The notes beneath the pieces were generated by a model. The model was not told the origin of the DNA. It made no database searches and saw only the letters and a list, made by a program, of their open reading frames with translations. A stretch of 64,000 bases of DNA. Origin: Brucella tritici. GTDB lineage: Bacteria > Pseudomonadota > Alphaproteobacteria > Rhizobiales > Rhizobiaceae. Location: assembly GCF_008932295.1 (NCBI RefSeq), contig NZ_WBWA01000003.1:62001-126000 (forward strand), written 5' to 3'. The position numbers and the translations under genes were made by a program. Of the stretch, positions 44,735 to 54,426 are shown one piece after another. Within the stretch, counting starts at the first letter, position 1. Every line of letters starts with the position of its first letter.

Positions 44735-47044
44735 TTGCTTATCTGGTTAACTTCCATCGTTCTTTTTCTGATTGGGCTTGCGCTCGGCGCGGGAGGCATC
44801 TGGCTCGCCGCACTTGGCGGGAGCTGGTATTACATACTCGCGGCGATCGGCTTTCTGCTGACCGCCGTTTTGCTGTCCCGGCGCAGCGCCTCGGCATTAT
44901 GGGTCTATGCGCTTGTTATCCTCGGATCGCTGGGCTGGGCCGTTTACGAAGTCGGCTTCGATTGGTGGCAGCTTGGCGCACGCGGCGGCATCATCGTGCT
45001 GCTCGGCTTCTGGATGCTGACACCCTGGATCAGGAAACCACTGAACAACGGGGCAGGCGATAGTGGTCTGCCGCTGGCTGCAGCCTCGGTGATCGCAGTC
45101 GTGGTCGCAGGCTATGCGATAACCCAGGATAGCTACAACATTGCCGGAGACCTGCCGACGGAGAAGGTGGCTGCAACGCCCGATCTTGGCGGTAACGTGC
45201 CCGATGGCGAATGGCATCAATATGGTCGAACGCCTTACGGTCAGCGCTATTCGCCGCTGGCGCAGATAACGCCGGATAATGTTTCCAAGCTTCAGGTTGC
45301 CTGGCAGTATCAGACCGGCGATGTGAAGCAGCCGCAGGATGTTGGCGAAACGACCTATCAGGTTACGCCGCTCAAGATTGGCGATTCCCTTTATCTCTGC
45401 ACGCCGCATAACTGGGCTATTGCGCTGGATGCGGCAACCGGCAAGGAAAAGTGGAAATTCGATCCCAAGGTTGGCTTCAATACGGATCGCCAGCACCAGA
45501 CCTGCCGTGGTGTGAGCTACTGGAAGGATGCGACCGCAACGGCTGGAGCAAAATGCGCCGAGCGTGTCTATCTGCCGACATCTGACGCACGATTGATTGC
45601 ACTGGATACGGCCACCGGAGAAATCTGCACGGATTTCGCCAATGGCGGTACGCTCGATCTCAGCCATGGCATGAAATACAATCCGGCAGGGTATTATTAC
45701 TCCACTTCACCGCCTGTCGTCGTCGGAGACAAGATCATCGTTGGCGGCGCCGTCAATGACAATTACTCGACGGAAGAACAGTCCGGCGTCATCCGCGCAT
45801 TCGATATCCGTACCGGCCAACTGCTGTGGAACTGGGATTCGGGCAATCCGGATGTAACCACGCCGCTGCCGGAGGGTGAGCACTACACGACCAACTCACC
45901 CAATAGCTGGTCCGTTTCAAGCGTCGATGAGAAGCTTGGGCTAATCTTTGTTCCGCTCGGCAACAAGGTGCCCGACCAGCTTGGTATGGACCGCAGCGAG
46001 AATGTGGAGAAGTTTTCCTCGTCCATCGTCGCTCTCGATGTGAACACCGGACAACTTCGCTGGGTGCGTCAGACGGTTCACCATGATCTATGGGATATGG
46101 ACGTTCCAGCCCAGCCGGTCCTGCTGGAAATCAACGGGGTTCCGGCACTGGTCGGACCGACGAAGCAGGGCGATCTCTATGTTCTGGATCGACGTACCGG
46201 CGAGCCGATCATTCCGGTCAAGGAAATTCCAGCTCCGACAGGCGCGATACCCGAGGACCATACAGCCCCAACGCAGCCGATTTCCGACCTCACTTTCAGT
46301 CCGCCGCCCTTGCGCGAAAGCGACATGTGGGGCGTGACGATGTTCGATCAGCTCGCTTGTCGTATCAAGTTCCACGAGCTGTTCTATGAAGGCCGATATA
46401 CCCCGCCTTCGCTGCGCGGAACGATTGTCTATCCGGGCAATTTCGGTGTGTTCAACTGGGGCAGCGTGGCCGTCGATCCGGTGCGGCAAGTCATGTTTGG
46501 TATGCCGACCTATCTCGCCTTCACCTCACGTCTTGTCCCGCGTGCGGACATCCCGCCGAAAGGACAGGATGAAAAGGGAAGCGAGCAGGGCCTGAACCGC
46601 AACGACGGCGCCCCTTATGGCGTCTTCATGGGACCATTCCTGGGGCCGCTCGGCATTCCCTGCCAGACGCCGCCATGGGGCTATGTCGCCGGTGTTGACC
46701 TGCGAACCGGCAAAATCGCCTACAAGCATCGGAATGGAACGATCCGCGATATGTCACCGGTTCCACTTCCGCTGAAGGTCGGCGTTCCGGGCATTGGCGG
46801 ACCGATGATTACCGCAGGCGGCGTTGCCTTCCTTGGTGCAGCCGTGGATGACTATCTGCGCGCCTATGACCTGACTTCGGGCAAGCAGCTCTGGGAAGCA
46901 CGGCTTCCTGCTGGAGGTCAGTCGACGCCGATGAGCTATACGGTCGGCGATCAGCAGTTCGTTTTGATGGTTGCCGGTGGGCATGGTTCTGTCGGCACCA
47001 AGCCCGGCGATTACGTGATCGCCTATACTCTGCCGAAAGGCTGA
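44735..47044 (+). CDS. gcd: Membrane-bound PQQ-dependent glucose dehydrogenase
   Basis: The protein has 769 residues. Five membrane helices occupy the first 140, and an eight-bladed PQQ propeller facing the periplasm fills the rest. It oxidises glucose (and other aldoses) to gluconolactone and passes electrons to ubiquinone. Segments such as WHQYGRTPYGQRYSPL, TPHNWAIALDAATGKEKW, YYSTSPPVVVGDKIIVGG and VHHDLWDMDVPAQPVL are those of GCD-type enzymes. The start is TTG at 44735, seven bases after GAAGGGG; nearby ATG codons are out of frame. No PQQ synthesis genes lie in the window, so holoenzyme formation depends on genes elsewhere or on external PQQ. A bidirectional terminator follows. Confidence 0.95.
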   Translation: MLIWLTSIVLFLIGLALGAGGIWLAALGGSWYYILAAIGFLLTAVLLSRRSASALWVYALVILGSLGWAVYEVGFDWWQLGARGGIIVLLGFWMLTPWIRKPLNNGAGDSGLPLAAASVIAVVVAGYAITQDSYNIAGDLPTEKVAATPDLGGNVPDGEWHQYGRTPYGQRYSPLAQITPDNVSKLQVAWQYQTGDVKQPQDVGETTYQVTPLKIGDSLYLCTPHNWAIALDAATGKEKWKFDPKVGFNTDRQHQTCRGVSYWKDATATAGAKCAERVYLPTSDARLIALDTATGEICTDFANGGTLDLSHGMKYNPAGYYYSTSPPVVVGDKIIVGGAVNDNYSTEEQSGVIRAFDIRTGQLLWNWDSGNPDVTTPLPEGEHYTTNSPNSWSVSSVDEKLGLIFVPLGNKVPDQLGMDRSENVEKFSSSIVALDVNTGQLRWVRQTVHHDLWDMDVPAQPVLLEINGVPALVGPTKQGDLYVLDRRTGEPIIPVKEIPAPTGAIPEDHTAPTQPISDLTFSPPPLRESDMWGVTMFDQLACRIKFHELFYEGRYTPPSLRGTIVYPGNFGVFNWGSVAVDPVRQVMFGMPTYLAFTSRLVPRADIPPKGQDEKGSEQGLNRNDGAPYGVFMGPFLGPLGIPCQTPPWGYVAGVDLRTGKIAYKHRNGTIRDMSPVPLPLKVGVPGIGGPMITAGGVAFLGAAVDDYLRAYDLTSGKQLWEARLPAGGQSTPMSYTVGDQQFVLMVAGGHGSVGTKPGDYVIAYTLPKG

Positions 47045-47061
47045 GCCGGTGATATGAAAGA

Positions 47062-47089
47062 AAAACGCCGGGAGTAATCCCGGCGTTTT
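47062..47089. terminator. Bidirectional terminator between gcd and cueR
   Basis: AAAACGCCGGGA (47062-47073), loop GTAA, and TCCCGGCGTTTT (47078-47089) form a perfect twelve-pair stem with T-runs on both strands. It separates the converging gcd and cueR genes. Confidence 0.92.
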
Positions 47090-47101
47090 CATTTGAAAAT
47101 C

Positions 47102-47551
47102 TCAGATTTTGCCGTGCAGCAATTCACCTTTTCGCGGAGCCGGACGTTTGCGGCTTTCCACGCTGTTTTCTGCAAGCTGGTGAATGATCGGGCAATCGGG
47201 GCGGTTGTCGCCGTGACAGTTTTTCGCGAGGTAGCGCAGCGTATCAGCCATTTCCTGAAGCTGGCGCATCTTGGCTTCCAGCTCCTCGACATGCCCAAGC
47301 GCCACCTTCTTGACATCAGCCGATGCGCGGTTGCGGTCGCGCCAGAGCGTCAGGAGTTCCTTGATCTGTTCAACCTGAAAACCGAGATCGCGGCTGCGGC
47401 GGATGAAGCGCAGGGTTTCGACATCTTTCTGCGTATAGACGCGATAGCCCGAACCGGTTCTCTCGGCAGCTTCAATCAGTCCGATTGTTTCATAATGGCG
47501 GATCATCTTCGCCGATATGCCAGATGCTGCAGCCGCCTGCCCGATATTCAT
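47102..47551 (-). CDS. cueR: Copper-responsive MerR-family regulator
   Basis: From the ATG at 47551 the protein has 149 residues. Counting from there, C112 and C120 (CHGDNRPDC) fall exactly on the two Cu(I)-binding cysteines of E. coli CueR. Residue 77 is serine, the residue that restricts the MerR family to monovalent ions. The N-terminal HTH reads MNIGQAAAASGISAKMIRHYE. A GAGG box lies six bases before this ATG; the GTG at 47563 gives a longer but less likely form. CueR bends overlong promoters when copper binds. A matching promoter lies before copA, about 10 kb away on the plus strand. Confidence 0.94.
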   Translation of the reverse strand: MNIGQAAAASGISAKMIRHYETIGLIEAAERTGSGYRVYTQKDVETLRFIRRSRDLGFQVEQIKELLTLWRDRNRASADVKKVALGHVEELEAKMRQLQEMADTLRYLAKNCHGDNRPDCPIIHQLAENSVESRKRPAPRKGELLHGKI

Positions 47552-47605
47552 CCCGTTCCTCACTGGCTGGTTATTTGCAAGGATATAGGAATGCCGTGGC
47601 GTCTT

Positions 47606-48352
47606 TCAAAGGCCCCGCCCGGAACGTTTCAGGAGATAACGCTCAATTGCCTGAAACCCATCGAAGATGAGTATGGCAAGTGCGGCCACGACGAGCCCTC
47701 CCTGCAAAACGAAGGCAAGATTGTTGGAAATGAGCCCGGCGATGATGACTTCTCCAAGCGTTCTGGCAGCGACAGTCGAGCCGATGGTGGCCGTTGCAAG
47801 GCCGATCACGGCGGAAAGTCTGATACCCGCCAGAATAACCGGCATGGCAAGTGGAACCTCGACTTTCACAAGCCGCTGTGCGCTGGTCATCCCCATGCCG
47901 CGCGCAGCTTCGACAACCGGAGGCGGCAAAGTCGTTAGTCCTGTCAGCGTATTTTCAAAAATCGGAAGCAGACCGTAGAGGAAGAGCGCAATCAGGGTCG
48001 GTTTGTCTCCGAAACCGAAGACCGGCACTGCAAGTGCCAGCACTGCAACGGGAGGAAAGGTCTGGCCGATATTCACAAGACTGCGTGAGAGCGGCAGAAA
48101 CTCCGCACCCTGCTTTCTGGTGACAAAGATTGCCATCGAGACAGCCACAATCGTGGAAGCCAGTGCAGCCAGAGCGACCAGACCGAGATGCTGTAAAGTC
48201 AGCGTTACGAAATTTGCACGATCATAAATGACGGGGACGCCCTCATCGACGAGCGGTCGAAACAATGGCTCGAAAAGATGGGGCCGCCACAGAAACAGCA
48301 GCAGAACGCCTAGAAGCAGCGCACGCGGAACAAGGGACAGGAACAATTTCAT
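47606..48352 (-). CDS. yehW: Betaine-type ABC transporter permease (small)
   Basis: The protein has 248 residues with about six membrane helices and the ProW/OpuCB permease form. AARGMGMTSAQRLVKVEVPLAMPVILAGIR is the loop that contacts the ATPase. In the E. coli YehZYXW (osmF) system the order binding protein, large permease, ATPase, small permease is the same as here. That system imports glycine betaine with low affinity. It overlaps yehX by four bases and ends the operon. Confidence 0.88.
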   Translation of the reverse strand: MKLFLSLVPRALLLGVLLLFLWRPHLFEPLFRPLVDEGVPVIYDRANFVTLTLQHLGLVALAALASTIVAVSMAIFVTRKQGAEFLPLSRSLVNIGQTFPPVAVLALAVPVFGFGDKPTLIALFLYGLLPIFENTLTGLTTLPPPVVEAARGMGMTSAQRLVKVEVPLAMPVILAGIRLSAVIGLATATIGSTVAARTLGEVIIAGLISNNLAFVLQGGLVVAALAILIFDGFQAIERYLLKRSGRGL

Positions 48353-49287
48353 GCCGGACGCTCTGCCTGATGCAGCAGCCTGTCGAGCGTGACTTGTCCA
48401 AGTGGCCTTCCATCATGGTCAAGAACGGGAAGGGCTTTGCGCCCTGACCACAGAAGCTCGGCAAGGGCATCGCGTTGCGACGCCGTTACCGGCATTGTTG
48501 CACCGCTCGCATCACCGGGCTGGAGCACGGTTTTCAGGTCCATCAGAGAGAGGAGACGGAAGGGCCGTTCGCCCGTACCGACAAGGCGCTCAACGAAATC
48601 GGTTGCCGGGCGGGCAAGAATTTCTGCCGGCGGACCATATTGCAGCAATTTTCCGTCATCCATGACGGCGATACGATCACCCAGCGATATGGCTTCCTCC
48701 ATGTCGTGCGTGACAAGGATTATGGTCGTGCCGAGCCGCTTCTGGATCGCCTTCAGATCTTCCTGCGCCTTGGCCCGGATTACCGGATCGAGTGCCCCGA
48801 ACGGCTCGTCCATGAGAAGGATGTTCGGCCCGGCAGCGAGCGCGCGTGCCACACCGACACGTTGCTGTTGCCCGCCGGAAAGTTCATGCGGGTAGCGGTC
48901 GCGATAGTCTGCCGGTTCAAGCTGGAAGAGCTCAAGCAGTTCATCCACGCGGGTATCGATGCGCTGTTTCTGCCATCCGAGCAGAAGGGGAACCGTCGCA
49001 ATATTCTCCGCGACGGTGCGATGCGGAAAAAGTCCGTTCTGCTGGATGACGTAGCCGATCTGCCGGCGCAGAACATGACCGGGTTCGTCCATGACACTGC
49101 GGCCATCGATGCGGATTTCCCCGTCGGTCGGCTCGACCAGACGATTGACCATCCGCAGGAGGGTCGTCTTGCCGGAACCGGACGTCCCGACAATGGCAGC
49201 AATGCTGTGGGGTTCGATGGTAAAGCTCACCGCGTCCACCGCTGCGCGCCCGTTATAGCGCTTCGTGATATGGTCGAACTCGATCAT
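48349..49287 (-). CDS. yehX: Betaine-type ABC transporter ATPase
   Basis: The protein has 312 residues. Walker A is GTSGSGKTTL, the signature ELSGGQQQRVGVARALA, Walker B ILLMDEPFGALDP, all in the first 240 residues. A C-terminal extension (about 245-310) resembles a single CBS-like unit, as in osmoprotectant ATPases such as OpuCA, and may sense ionic strength. The ATG at 49287 overlaps the stop of the large permease by four bases; the open frame extends upstream of it only by accident within that gene. Confidence 0.9.
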   Translation of the reverse strand: MIEFDHITKRYNGRAAVDAVSFTIEPHSIAAIVGTSGSGKTTLLRMVNRLVEPTDGEIRIDGRSVMDEPGHVLRRQIGYVIQQNGLFPHRTVAENIATVPLLLGWQKQRIDTRVDELLELFQLEPADYRDRYPHELSGGQQQRVGVARALAAGPNILLMDEPFGALDPVIRAKAQEDLKAIQKRLGTTIILVTHDMEEAISLGDRIAVMDDGKLLQYGPPAEILARPATDFVERLVGTGERPFRLLSLMDLKTVLQPGDASGATMPVTASQRDALAELLWSGRKALPVLDHDGRPLGQVTLDRLLHQAERPA

Positions 49288-50480
49288 TGGGAGCTGCCTC
49301 TTTCGGTGATTTCTATCGCGGCATCGAGAATGACGGCGGCTGCAAAGGCGAGGAGAACGGTAGGCAAGGCGCCCAGCAGAACAAGATCCATCGCCGTTTG
49401 CCCAATGCCCTGAAAAACGAATGTTCCGAAGCCGCCGCCGCCAATCAATGCCGCGATGGTCGTGAGGCCGATATTCTGCACCATGACGATACGTATGCCG
49501 GTGAGAATAACGGGAAAAGCGAGCGGAAACTCGGTCTTGAAGAGGCGTTGCAGGCGCGTCATGCCCATGCCGCGGGCTGCGTCCGTTACCGGTTCCGGCA
49601 CCTGTGCCAGTCCTGCGACGGTATTTGCCACGATAGGCAGCAGCGAATAGAGGAAAAGTGCGACGAATGCCGGTGCAGCTCCGATTCCACGGATACCGAT
49701 AGCGCCCGCCCATGGAAACTGCGTGGCGACCCAACTGAGTGGCGCGATCAAAATACCGAACAGCGCCATGGACGGAATGGTCTGCACGATATTGAGGCTG
49801 TTCAGAACGAAAGCGCGCAGCCCGGCCAAGCGATGGCAGACAAGCCCCAGCGGAATACCCACTGCGGTTGCCGCTGCAAGCGATCCCAAAGCCAGGGCTA
49901 TATGCCGTTCGGCTTCATTCCAGAAGCTGTCCGCGCGGCTTTGATATTCCTTCATGAATGAGATGCTGTCCCAGAGTCCCGAGGAAAGCAGCGCGGCCAG
50001 AAGCAATCCCGCAATGACCAGCAGTCCGACCCGTAAAAACGGACCGGCACGCAACCGGACCAGCCCATCCGCGACATAAAGTGCGCTCGCAAAAAACAGC
50101 AGCCAAAAGCCGGAAGCTGGAGAAACCCGCGCATATCTGTTTCCTTCGGGCGACAGATATGACGCGGCGAAGCCGATTGCCACCATGACCGATGCGAGGC
50201 AGAACAGAGCAGCGAACAGCCGCAACGAATTGTTGTTACGGACAAAGCCGATCAGCAGTCCTGCCGCTACGACAGCGGCGAACAGCAGCGCCAACGAGGT
50301 CGGCAGGGCATCCAAAAGATAACGCGGCTCGCCTTGAACGATGCGGTTTGCCCGAAAATTTGCGAATGGCAGAAGCAATCCCGATAAGCCGATTGCTGCA
50401 ATGACCAGTCCGAGCTTGTCGATATATGCAAACAGGCCCTTCGTGCCATTTGCCTGGATCGTCTGGTTTGTTGCACTCAT
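49284..50480 (-). CDS. yehY: Betaine-type ABC transporter permease (large)
   Basis: The protein has 398 residues, longer than ordinary permeases because of about four extra N-terminal membrane helices, as in YehY of E. coli. The permease core (about 185-395) carries AARGMGMTRLQRLFKTEFPLAFPVILTGIRI, the ATPase-contacting loop. The start is taken as ATG at 50480; a TTG three codons earlier is possible. It lies 28 bases after the binding-protein gene. Confidence 0.88.
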   Translation of the reverse strand: MSATNQTIQANGTKGLFAYIDKLGLVIAAIGLSGLLLPFANFRANRIVQGEPRYLLDALPTSLALLFAAVVAAGLLIGFVRNNNSLRLFAALFCLASVMVAIGFAASYLSPEGNRYARVSPASGFWLLFFASALYVADGLVRLRAGPFLRVGLLVIAGLLLAALLSSGLWDSISFMKEYQSRADSFWNEAERHIALALGSLAAATAVGIPLGLVCHRLAGLRAFVLNSLNIVQTIPSMALFGILIAPLSWVATQFPWAGAIGIRGIGAAPAFVALFLYSLLPIVANTVAGLAQVPEPVTDAARGMGMTRLQRLFKTEFPLAFPVILTGIRIVMVQNIGLTTIAALIGGGGFGTFVFQGIGQTAMDLVLLGALPTVLLAFAAAVILDAAIEITERGSSQ

Positions 50481-50508
50481 GCCCGGCAATTATCCGTTAT
50501 CGCGCTCT

Positions 50509-51447
50509 CTACTTGAGAAAACCGTTGGCTTTAAGAAAATCCTCGGCAACCGCCTTTGCCGGTTCGCCACCCAGTTGCACGCGACCGTTGAGTTCCTGAA
50601 GGGTGGTCAGGTCAAGTTTCTCGAAAACGGGCTTCAGCAACTCCTCGATTTTCGGATTCTTCTTCAAGACTTCCTCACGGATGATCGGGGCGGGCTGGTA
50701 AACCGGCTGCACATGCTTGTCGTCTTCAAGAACCACAAGCCCGGAGGGTGCGATGCCGCCATCGGTGCCGTAGACCATGGCCGCGTTGGCGCCGTTGGTC
50801 TGGTTGGCAGCGGCAGCAATGGTTGCGGCCGTATCCCCGCCTGAAAGTGTGATGAGCTGGTCGGGTTTCAGGGTGAAGCTATAGGCGGTCTGGAACGCTG
50901 GCAGGGCTGCTGCCGAGTTCACGAATTCCGACGATGCGGCCAGAATGACCTTCCCGCCACCTGAAATGTACTTTCCGAACTCGCTCAGGTTCGTAAGCTT
51001 GTTTTCGTCGGCGACATCCTTGCGCACCGCAATGCCCCAGGTGTTGTTTGCCGGTGATGGCGCCAGCCAGACGATCTTGTTGGCATCGTAATCGAGCTGC
51101 TTTGCAGTCTCATAGGCTTTGGCTGGGTCTTTCCAGAGCGGATCGTCCGCCTTGTTGAAGAAGAAGGCGGCATTGCCCGTATATTCGGGATAGATGTCGA
51201 TTTCGCCGACGGTGATCGCCTTGCGAACGACCGGCGTCGCGCCGAGCTGGATGCGATCCGTGGTCTTGATACCATTGGCATTGAGAATGGCCAGAATGAT
51301 GTTGCCGAGAACACCGCCTTCGGTGTCGATCTTGGACGACACGACCACCTGTGCCTGCGCGAGGCTGGAAAATTGAATTGCGCCCGCAAAGAGGGCAAGT
51401 GCGACAGCACTTCCCTTGAATAGATTTCCGTACGACATGCTCTTCAT
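50509..51447 (-). CDS. yehZ: Glycine betaine-type binding protein (OsmF)
   Basis: The protein has 312 residues with a signal peptide (about 1-32, ending SSLAQAQ) and an OpuAC-type substrate-binding domain. ITVGEIDIYPEYTGNAAFFFN and WLAPSPANNTWGIAVRKD are characteristic of the OsmF/OpuCC family that binds betaine or choline through an aromatic cage. It is the first gene of the yehZYXW operon. The ligand is inferred from family and gene order only. Confidence 0.9.
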   Translation of the reverse strand: MKSMSYGNLFKGSAVALALFAGAIQFSSLAQAQVVVSSKIDTEGGVLGNIILAILNANGIKTTDRIQLGATPVVRKAITVGEIDIYPEYTGNAAFFFNKADDPLWKDPAKAYETAKQLDYDANKIVWLAPSPANNTWGIAVRKDVADENKLTNLSEFGKYISGGGKVILAASSEFVNSAAALPAFQTAYSFTLKPDQLITLSGGDTAATIAAAANQTNGANAAMVYGTDGGIAPSGLVVLEDDKHVQPVYQPAPIIREEVLKKNPKIEELLKPVFEKLDLTTLQELNGRVQLGGEPAKAVAEDFLKANGFLK

Positions 51448-51517
51448 CCCATCGCGCTGGTTTTCCCTTGTGAAGGTAAACTATAGCGCAGGCGGGAAAA
51501 GGAAACCGCCGTTCGAT

Positions 51518-51549
51518 ACCCCTCCTGACAGCAGGCTGGCAGGAGGGGT
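51518..51549. terminator. Hairpin downstream of glutamate dehydrogenase
   Basis: ACCCCTCCTG (51518-51527) and CAGGAGGGGT (51540-51549) form a perfect ten-pair stem. It is 17 bases past the glutamate dehydrogenase stop and upstream of yehZ on the same strand. It has no long T-run, so termination may be partial. Confidence 0.6.
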
Positions 51550-51566
51550 GATCTCAAAAGGCAGGA

Positions 51567-52832
51567 TCAGGCAGTAAAATCGCTTTGCGTGCCGTGTGCC
51601 TCGATGGCCTGTGCAAGACGCTGCAGCGCATGGACATAAGCTGCCGAGCGAACTGTCACCTTGTGCTGCTTGGCATGATTCCAGATGGCGCGGCCTTCAC
51701 GTTCCATGATGGTTTTCAGGCGCTCATGGATTTCTTCAAGCGTCCAGTAATAGCCCTGACGGTTCTGCACCCACTCGAAATAGGAAACCGTAACGCCGCC
51801 TGCATTGGCCAGAATATCCGGCAGAACGATGACGCCGTTATTTGCAAGGATTTCGTCTGCTTCCGGCGTGACAGGACCATTTGCAAGTTCGACAATCAGC
51901 TTGGCCTTGATGGATGCCGCATTGTCGGCATGGATCATGTTTTCCATGGCGCTTGGCACCAGAACATCGCATTCGGCAGCAACCAGTTCGTCAGGCGTGA
52001 TTGCTTCATGGCCGTTTTTGCCAGCGGTAGAAACAACAGACTTGTTCTGTGCCTTTGCTTCCAGAAGCGCATCGAGATCAAGGCCGTTGGCGCAATAAAC
52101 AGCACCGGACGAATCCGATACGGCGACGATCTTGTGACCATCGCTTGCCATCAGCCTGGCGATGAACTGACCGGCATTGCCGAAACCCTGAACGGTGACG
52201 CGAAGCTGCGCAGCAAGGCCCAGATCGTGCGACAGATGGCGCACGAGATAGAAGCCGCCGCGTGCGGTTGCATCATTGCGTCCGAGCGAACCGCCAAGCG
52301 CCAGCGGCTTGCCGGTGATGACGGCAGGCGAGGACTGTCCGACGATCTGGGAATATTCGTCTGCCATCCAGCCCATGATCATGGAATTGGTGTAGACGTC
52401 GGGCGCCGGAATGTCGCGATCCGGCCCGATAATGCCGGAGAAAGCCTGGATGTAGGCGCGCGAAAGACGTTCCAGTTCAGCCTTGGAAAGCTGACGTGGA
52501 TCGACCTGAATAGCACCCTTGCCGCCGCCATAAGGCAGGTTCATGACCGCGCATTTGAAAGTCATCCAGAAGGCCAGCGTCTCGACTTCTTCAGCGGTCG
52601 CTTCCGGGTGATAGCGGATGCCGCCCTTCGTCGGGCCGCGTGTATCGTCATAGCGGCAGCGCCATGCAAGAAAGGATTTGCGCGAGCCGTCATCCATACG
52701 AATCATCAGACGCACTTTCATGGTCTCACGCGCATATTTCAGCTTCTCGATGACATCCGCATCGATGTTGATGTGGCTTGCCGCTTCGTCCAGACGAACG
52801 AGTGCGCTCTCGAGTAGATTCTCCTTAGTCAC
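51567..52832 (-). CDS. gdhA: Glutamate dehydrogenase family enzyme
   Basis: The protein has 421 residues, the size of hexameric Glu/Leu/Phe/Val dehydrogenases of the NAD-using type. KGGIRYHP and LPYGGGKGAI carry the substrate- and catalysis-linked lysines, and VQGFGNAGQFIARL is the dinucleotide-binding fold. It interconverts glutamate and 2-oxoglutarate plus ammonia. It may also act on branched-chain amino acids, but family form favours glutamate. Between betaine import and sarcosine oxidase genes it could link ammonia from methylamine breakdown to central metabolism; that link is inferred. Confidence 0.93.
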   Translation of the reverse strand: MTKENLLESALVRLDEAASHINIDADVIEKLKYARETMKVRLMIRMDDGSRKSFLAWRCRYDDTRGPTKGGIRYHPEATAEEVETLAFWMTFKCAVMNLPYGGGKGAIQVDPRQLSKAELERLSRAYIQAFSGIIGPDRDIPAPDVYTNSMIMGWMADEYSQIVGQSSPAVITGKPLALGGSLGRNDATARGGFYLVRHLSHDLGLAAQLRVTVQGFGNAGQFIARLMASDGHKIVAVSDSSGAVYCANGLDLDALLEAKAQNKSVVSTAGKNGHEAITPDELVAAECDVLVPSAMENMIHADNAASIKAKLIVELANGPVTPEADEILANNGVIVLPDILANAGGVTVSYFEWVQNRQGYYWTLEEIHERLKTIMEREGRAIWNHAKQHKVTVRSAAYVHALQRLAQAIEAHGTQSDFTA

Positions 52833-53160
52833 GGAATCACCTTTCTTGCGTTTCTTTTATTCTGGACGCGATTTTGCGAAAGAATGCGTAGACCTTTGCG
52901 CAATAAAAGGAAAGAGAAAAGGACAATAATGTTGTCCTATTTTACAGGGGCGATTTTTGAAACTGCTTTGCCGTCAGGTTACAGACGCGGACCCAACTGT
53001 ATGGGGTGGACGAGATGTCGCGAAATGGTGGGCATGTCGTATTTGTGGCGTCTTTTGACGCAAGCCTGCTGTCGGGTTTGAAACGGAAACAATAGAAATA
53101 TCATCAAAGGCTTCGCTTGTGCCGACACGGCGCTTGCGGTCGCGAAACTGGTGGTTGTCT
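52833..53160. other. Divergent region between gdhA and soxB
   Basis: This 328-bp region holds both promoters. I found no glycine riboswitch, which would show paired GGAGAG-type aptamers, and no clear operator. An in-frame extension of soxB to 53119 lacks a ribosome-binding site. Confidence 0.5.
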
Positions 53161-54414
53161 ATGTCCCGTTTTTCTGCAGCTTCTATTATTAAAAATGCGC
53201 TTTCCGGTAACAAGAACTGGAAGCCGCAATGGCCGAATGCCGAACCCAAGGCCGAATATGACGTCATCATCGTCGGCGCTGGCGGGCACGGTCTGGGTGC
53301 CGCCTATTATCTGGCCAAGGAACATGGCATCACCAATGTCGCGGTCATCGAAAAAGGCTGGCTTGGCGGCGGCAATACCGGGCGCAACACCACGATTATC
53401 CGCTCCAACTACCTCTATGATGAGAGCGCGCATCTTTACGAACATGCGATGAAGCTGTGGGAAGGTCTCAGCCAGGACCTCAACTACAATGTCATGTTCT
53501 CGCAGCGCGGCGTGATGATGCTGGCGCATACGGTGCATGATGTGCAGAGCTTCAAGCGTCACATCCATGCCAATCGCCTCAACGGCATCGACAATGAATG
53601 GCTGACCAGGGAGCAGGCGAAGGAATATTGCCCGCCGCTCGATATTTCAGCCAATGCGCGTTATCCGGTTGTCGGCGCCACCTTGCAGCGGCGCGGCGGC
53701 GTGGCCCGCCACGATGCGGTGGCCTGGGGCTATGCGCGTGGTGCGACGGAGCGCGGCGTTGATATCATCCAGAATTGCCCGGTTACGGCCATTCGCCGCG
53801 ATGCATCGGGTCGCGTGACCGGTGTTGATACGCCACGCGGTTTCATCAAGGCGAAGAAAGTGGCGGTTTCCGCTGCTGGCAGCACTTCCATTGTCATGGA
53901 CACGGCAGGCGTTCGCATGCCGCTTGAAAGCTTCCCGCTACAGGCGCTCGTGTCCGAGCCGGTCAAGCCGATCTTCCCTTGCGTGGTCATGTCCAACACG
54001 GTTCATGCCTATATCAGCCAGTCCGACAAGGGCGAGCTGGTGATCGGCTCCGGTACTGACCAATATGTGTCTTACAGCCAGCGCGGCGGTCTGCCGCTGA
54101 TCGAGCATACGCTTGCGGCCATCTGCGAAGTCTTCCCGATCTTCACCCGTATGCGGATGCTGCGCAAATGGGGCGGTATTGTTGACGTCACGCCGGATCG
54201 TTCGCCGATCATCGGCAAGACGCCGGTGCCGGGCCTGTTTGTCAATTGCGGCTGGGGTACGGGCGGCTTCAAGGCGACACCGGGTTCGGCGCATGTCTTT
54301 GCGCATACAATTGCCCGCGACGAGCCACACTGGATCAACGCACCATTCACGCTTGAACGCTTCACCACCGGTCGCCTGATCGACGAAGCGGCTGCTGCCG
54401 CTGTCGCGCACTAA
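53161..54414 (+). CDS. soxB: Sarcosine oxidase subunit beta
   Basis: SoxB (417 residues) is the FAD/FMN-carrying subunit of the four-subunit sarcosine oxidase, which turns sarcosine into glycine and passes the methyl group to tetrahydrofolate with release of hydrogen peroxide. [21 protein letters not shown] is the dinucleotide fold, and the C-terminal [20 protein letters not shown] is typical. The ATG at 53161 gives the usual MSRFSAASI start. It begins the soxBDAG operon; gaps to the next genes are 12, overlapping and 10 bases. Confidence 0.95.
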   Translation: MSRFSAASIIKNALSGNKNWKPQWPNAEPKAEYDVIIVGAGGHGLGAAYYLAKEHGITNVAVIEKGWLGGGNTGRNTTIIRSNYLYDESAHLYEHAMKLWEGLSQDLNYNVMFSQRGVMMLAHTVHDVQSFKRHIHANRLNGIDNEWLTREQAKEYCPPLDISANARYPVVGATLQRRGGVARHDAVAWGYARGATERGVDIIQNCPVTAIRRDASGRVTGVDTPRGFIKAKKVAVSAAGSTSIVMDTAGVRMPLESFPLQALVSEPVKPIFPCVVMSNTVHAYISQSDKGELVIGSGTDQYVSYSQRGGLPLIEHTLAAICEVFPIFTRMRMLRKWGGIVDVTPDRSPIIGKTPVPGLFVNCGWGTGGFKATPGSAHVFAHTIARDEPHWINAPFTLERFTTGRLIDEAAAAAVAH

Positions 54415-54426
54415 GGGAGATAAAAC

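Noticed and set aside
48349-49734. Longer ATPase protein starting at 49734
   Set aside because: The extra 149 residues lie inside the large permease gene in another frame; the ATG at 49287 overlaps that gene's stop in the usual coupled way.
52833-53160. Glycine riboswitch before soxB
   Set aside because: No tandem aptamer pattern could be seen.
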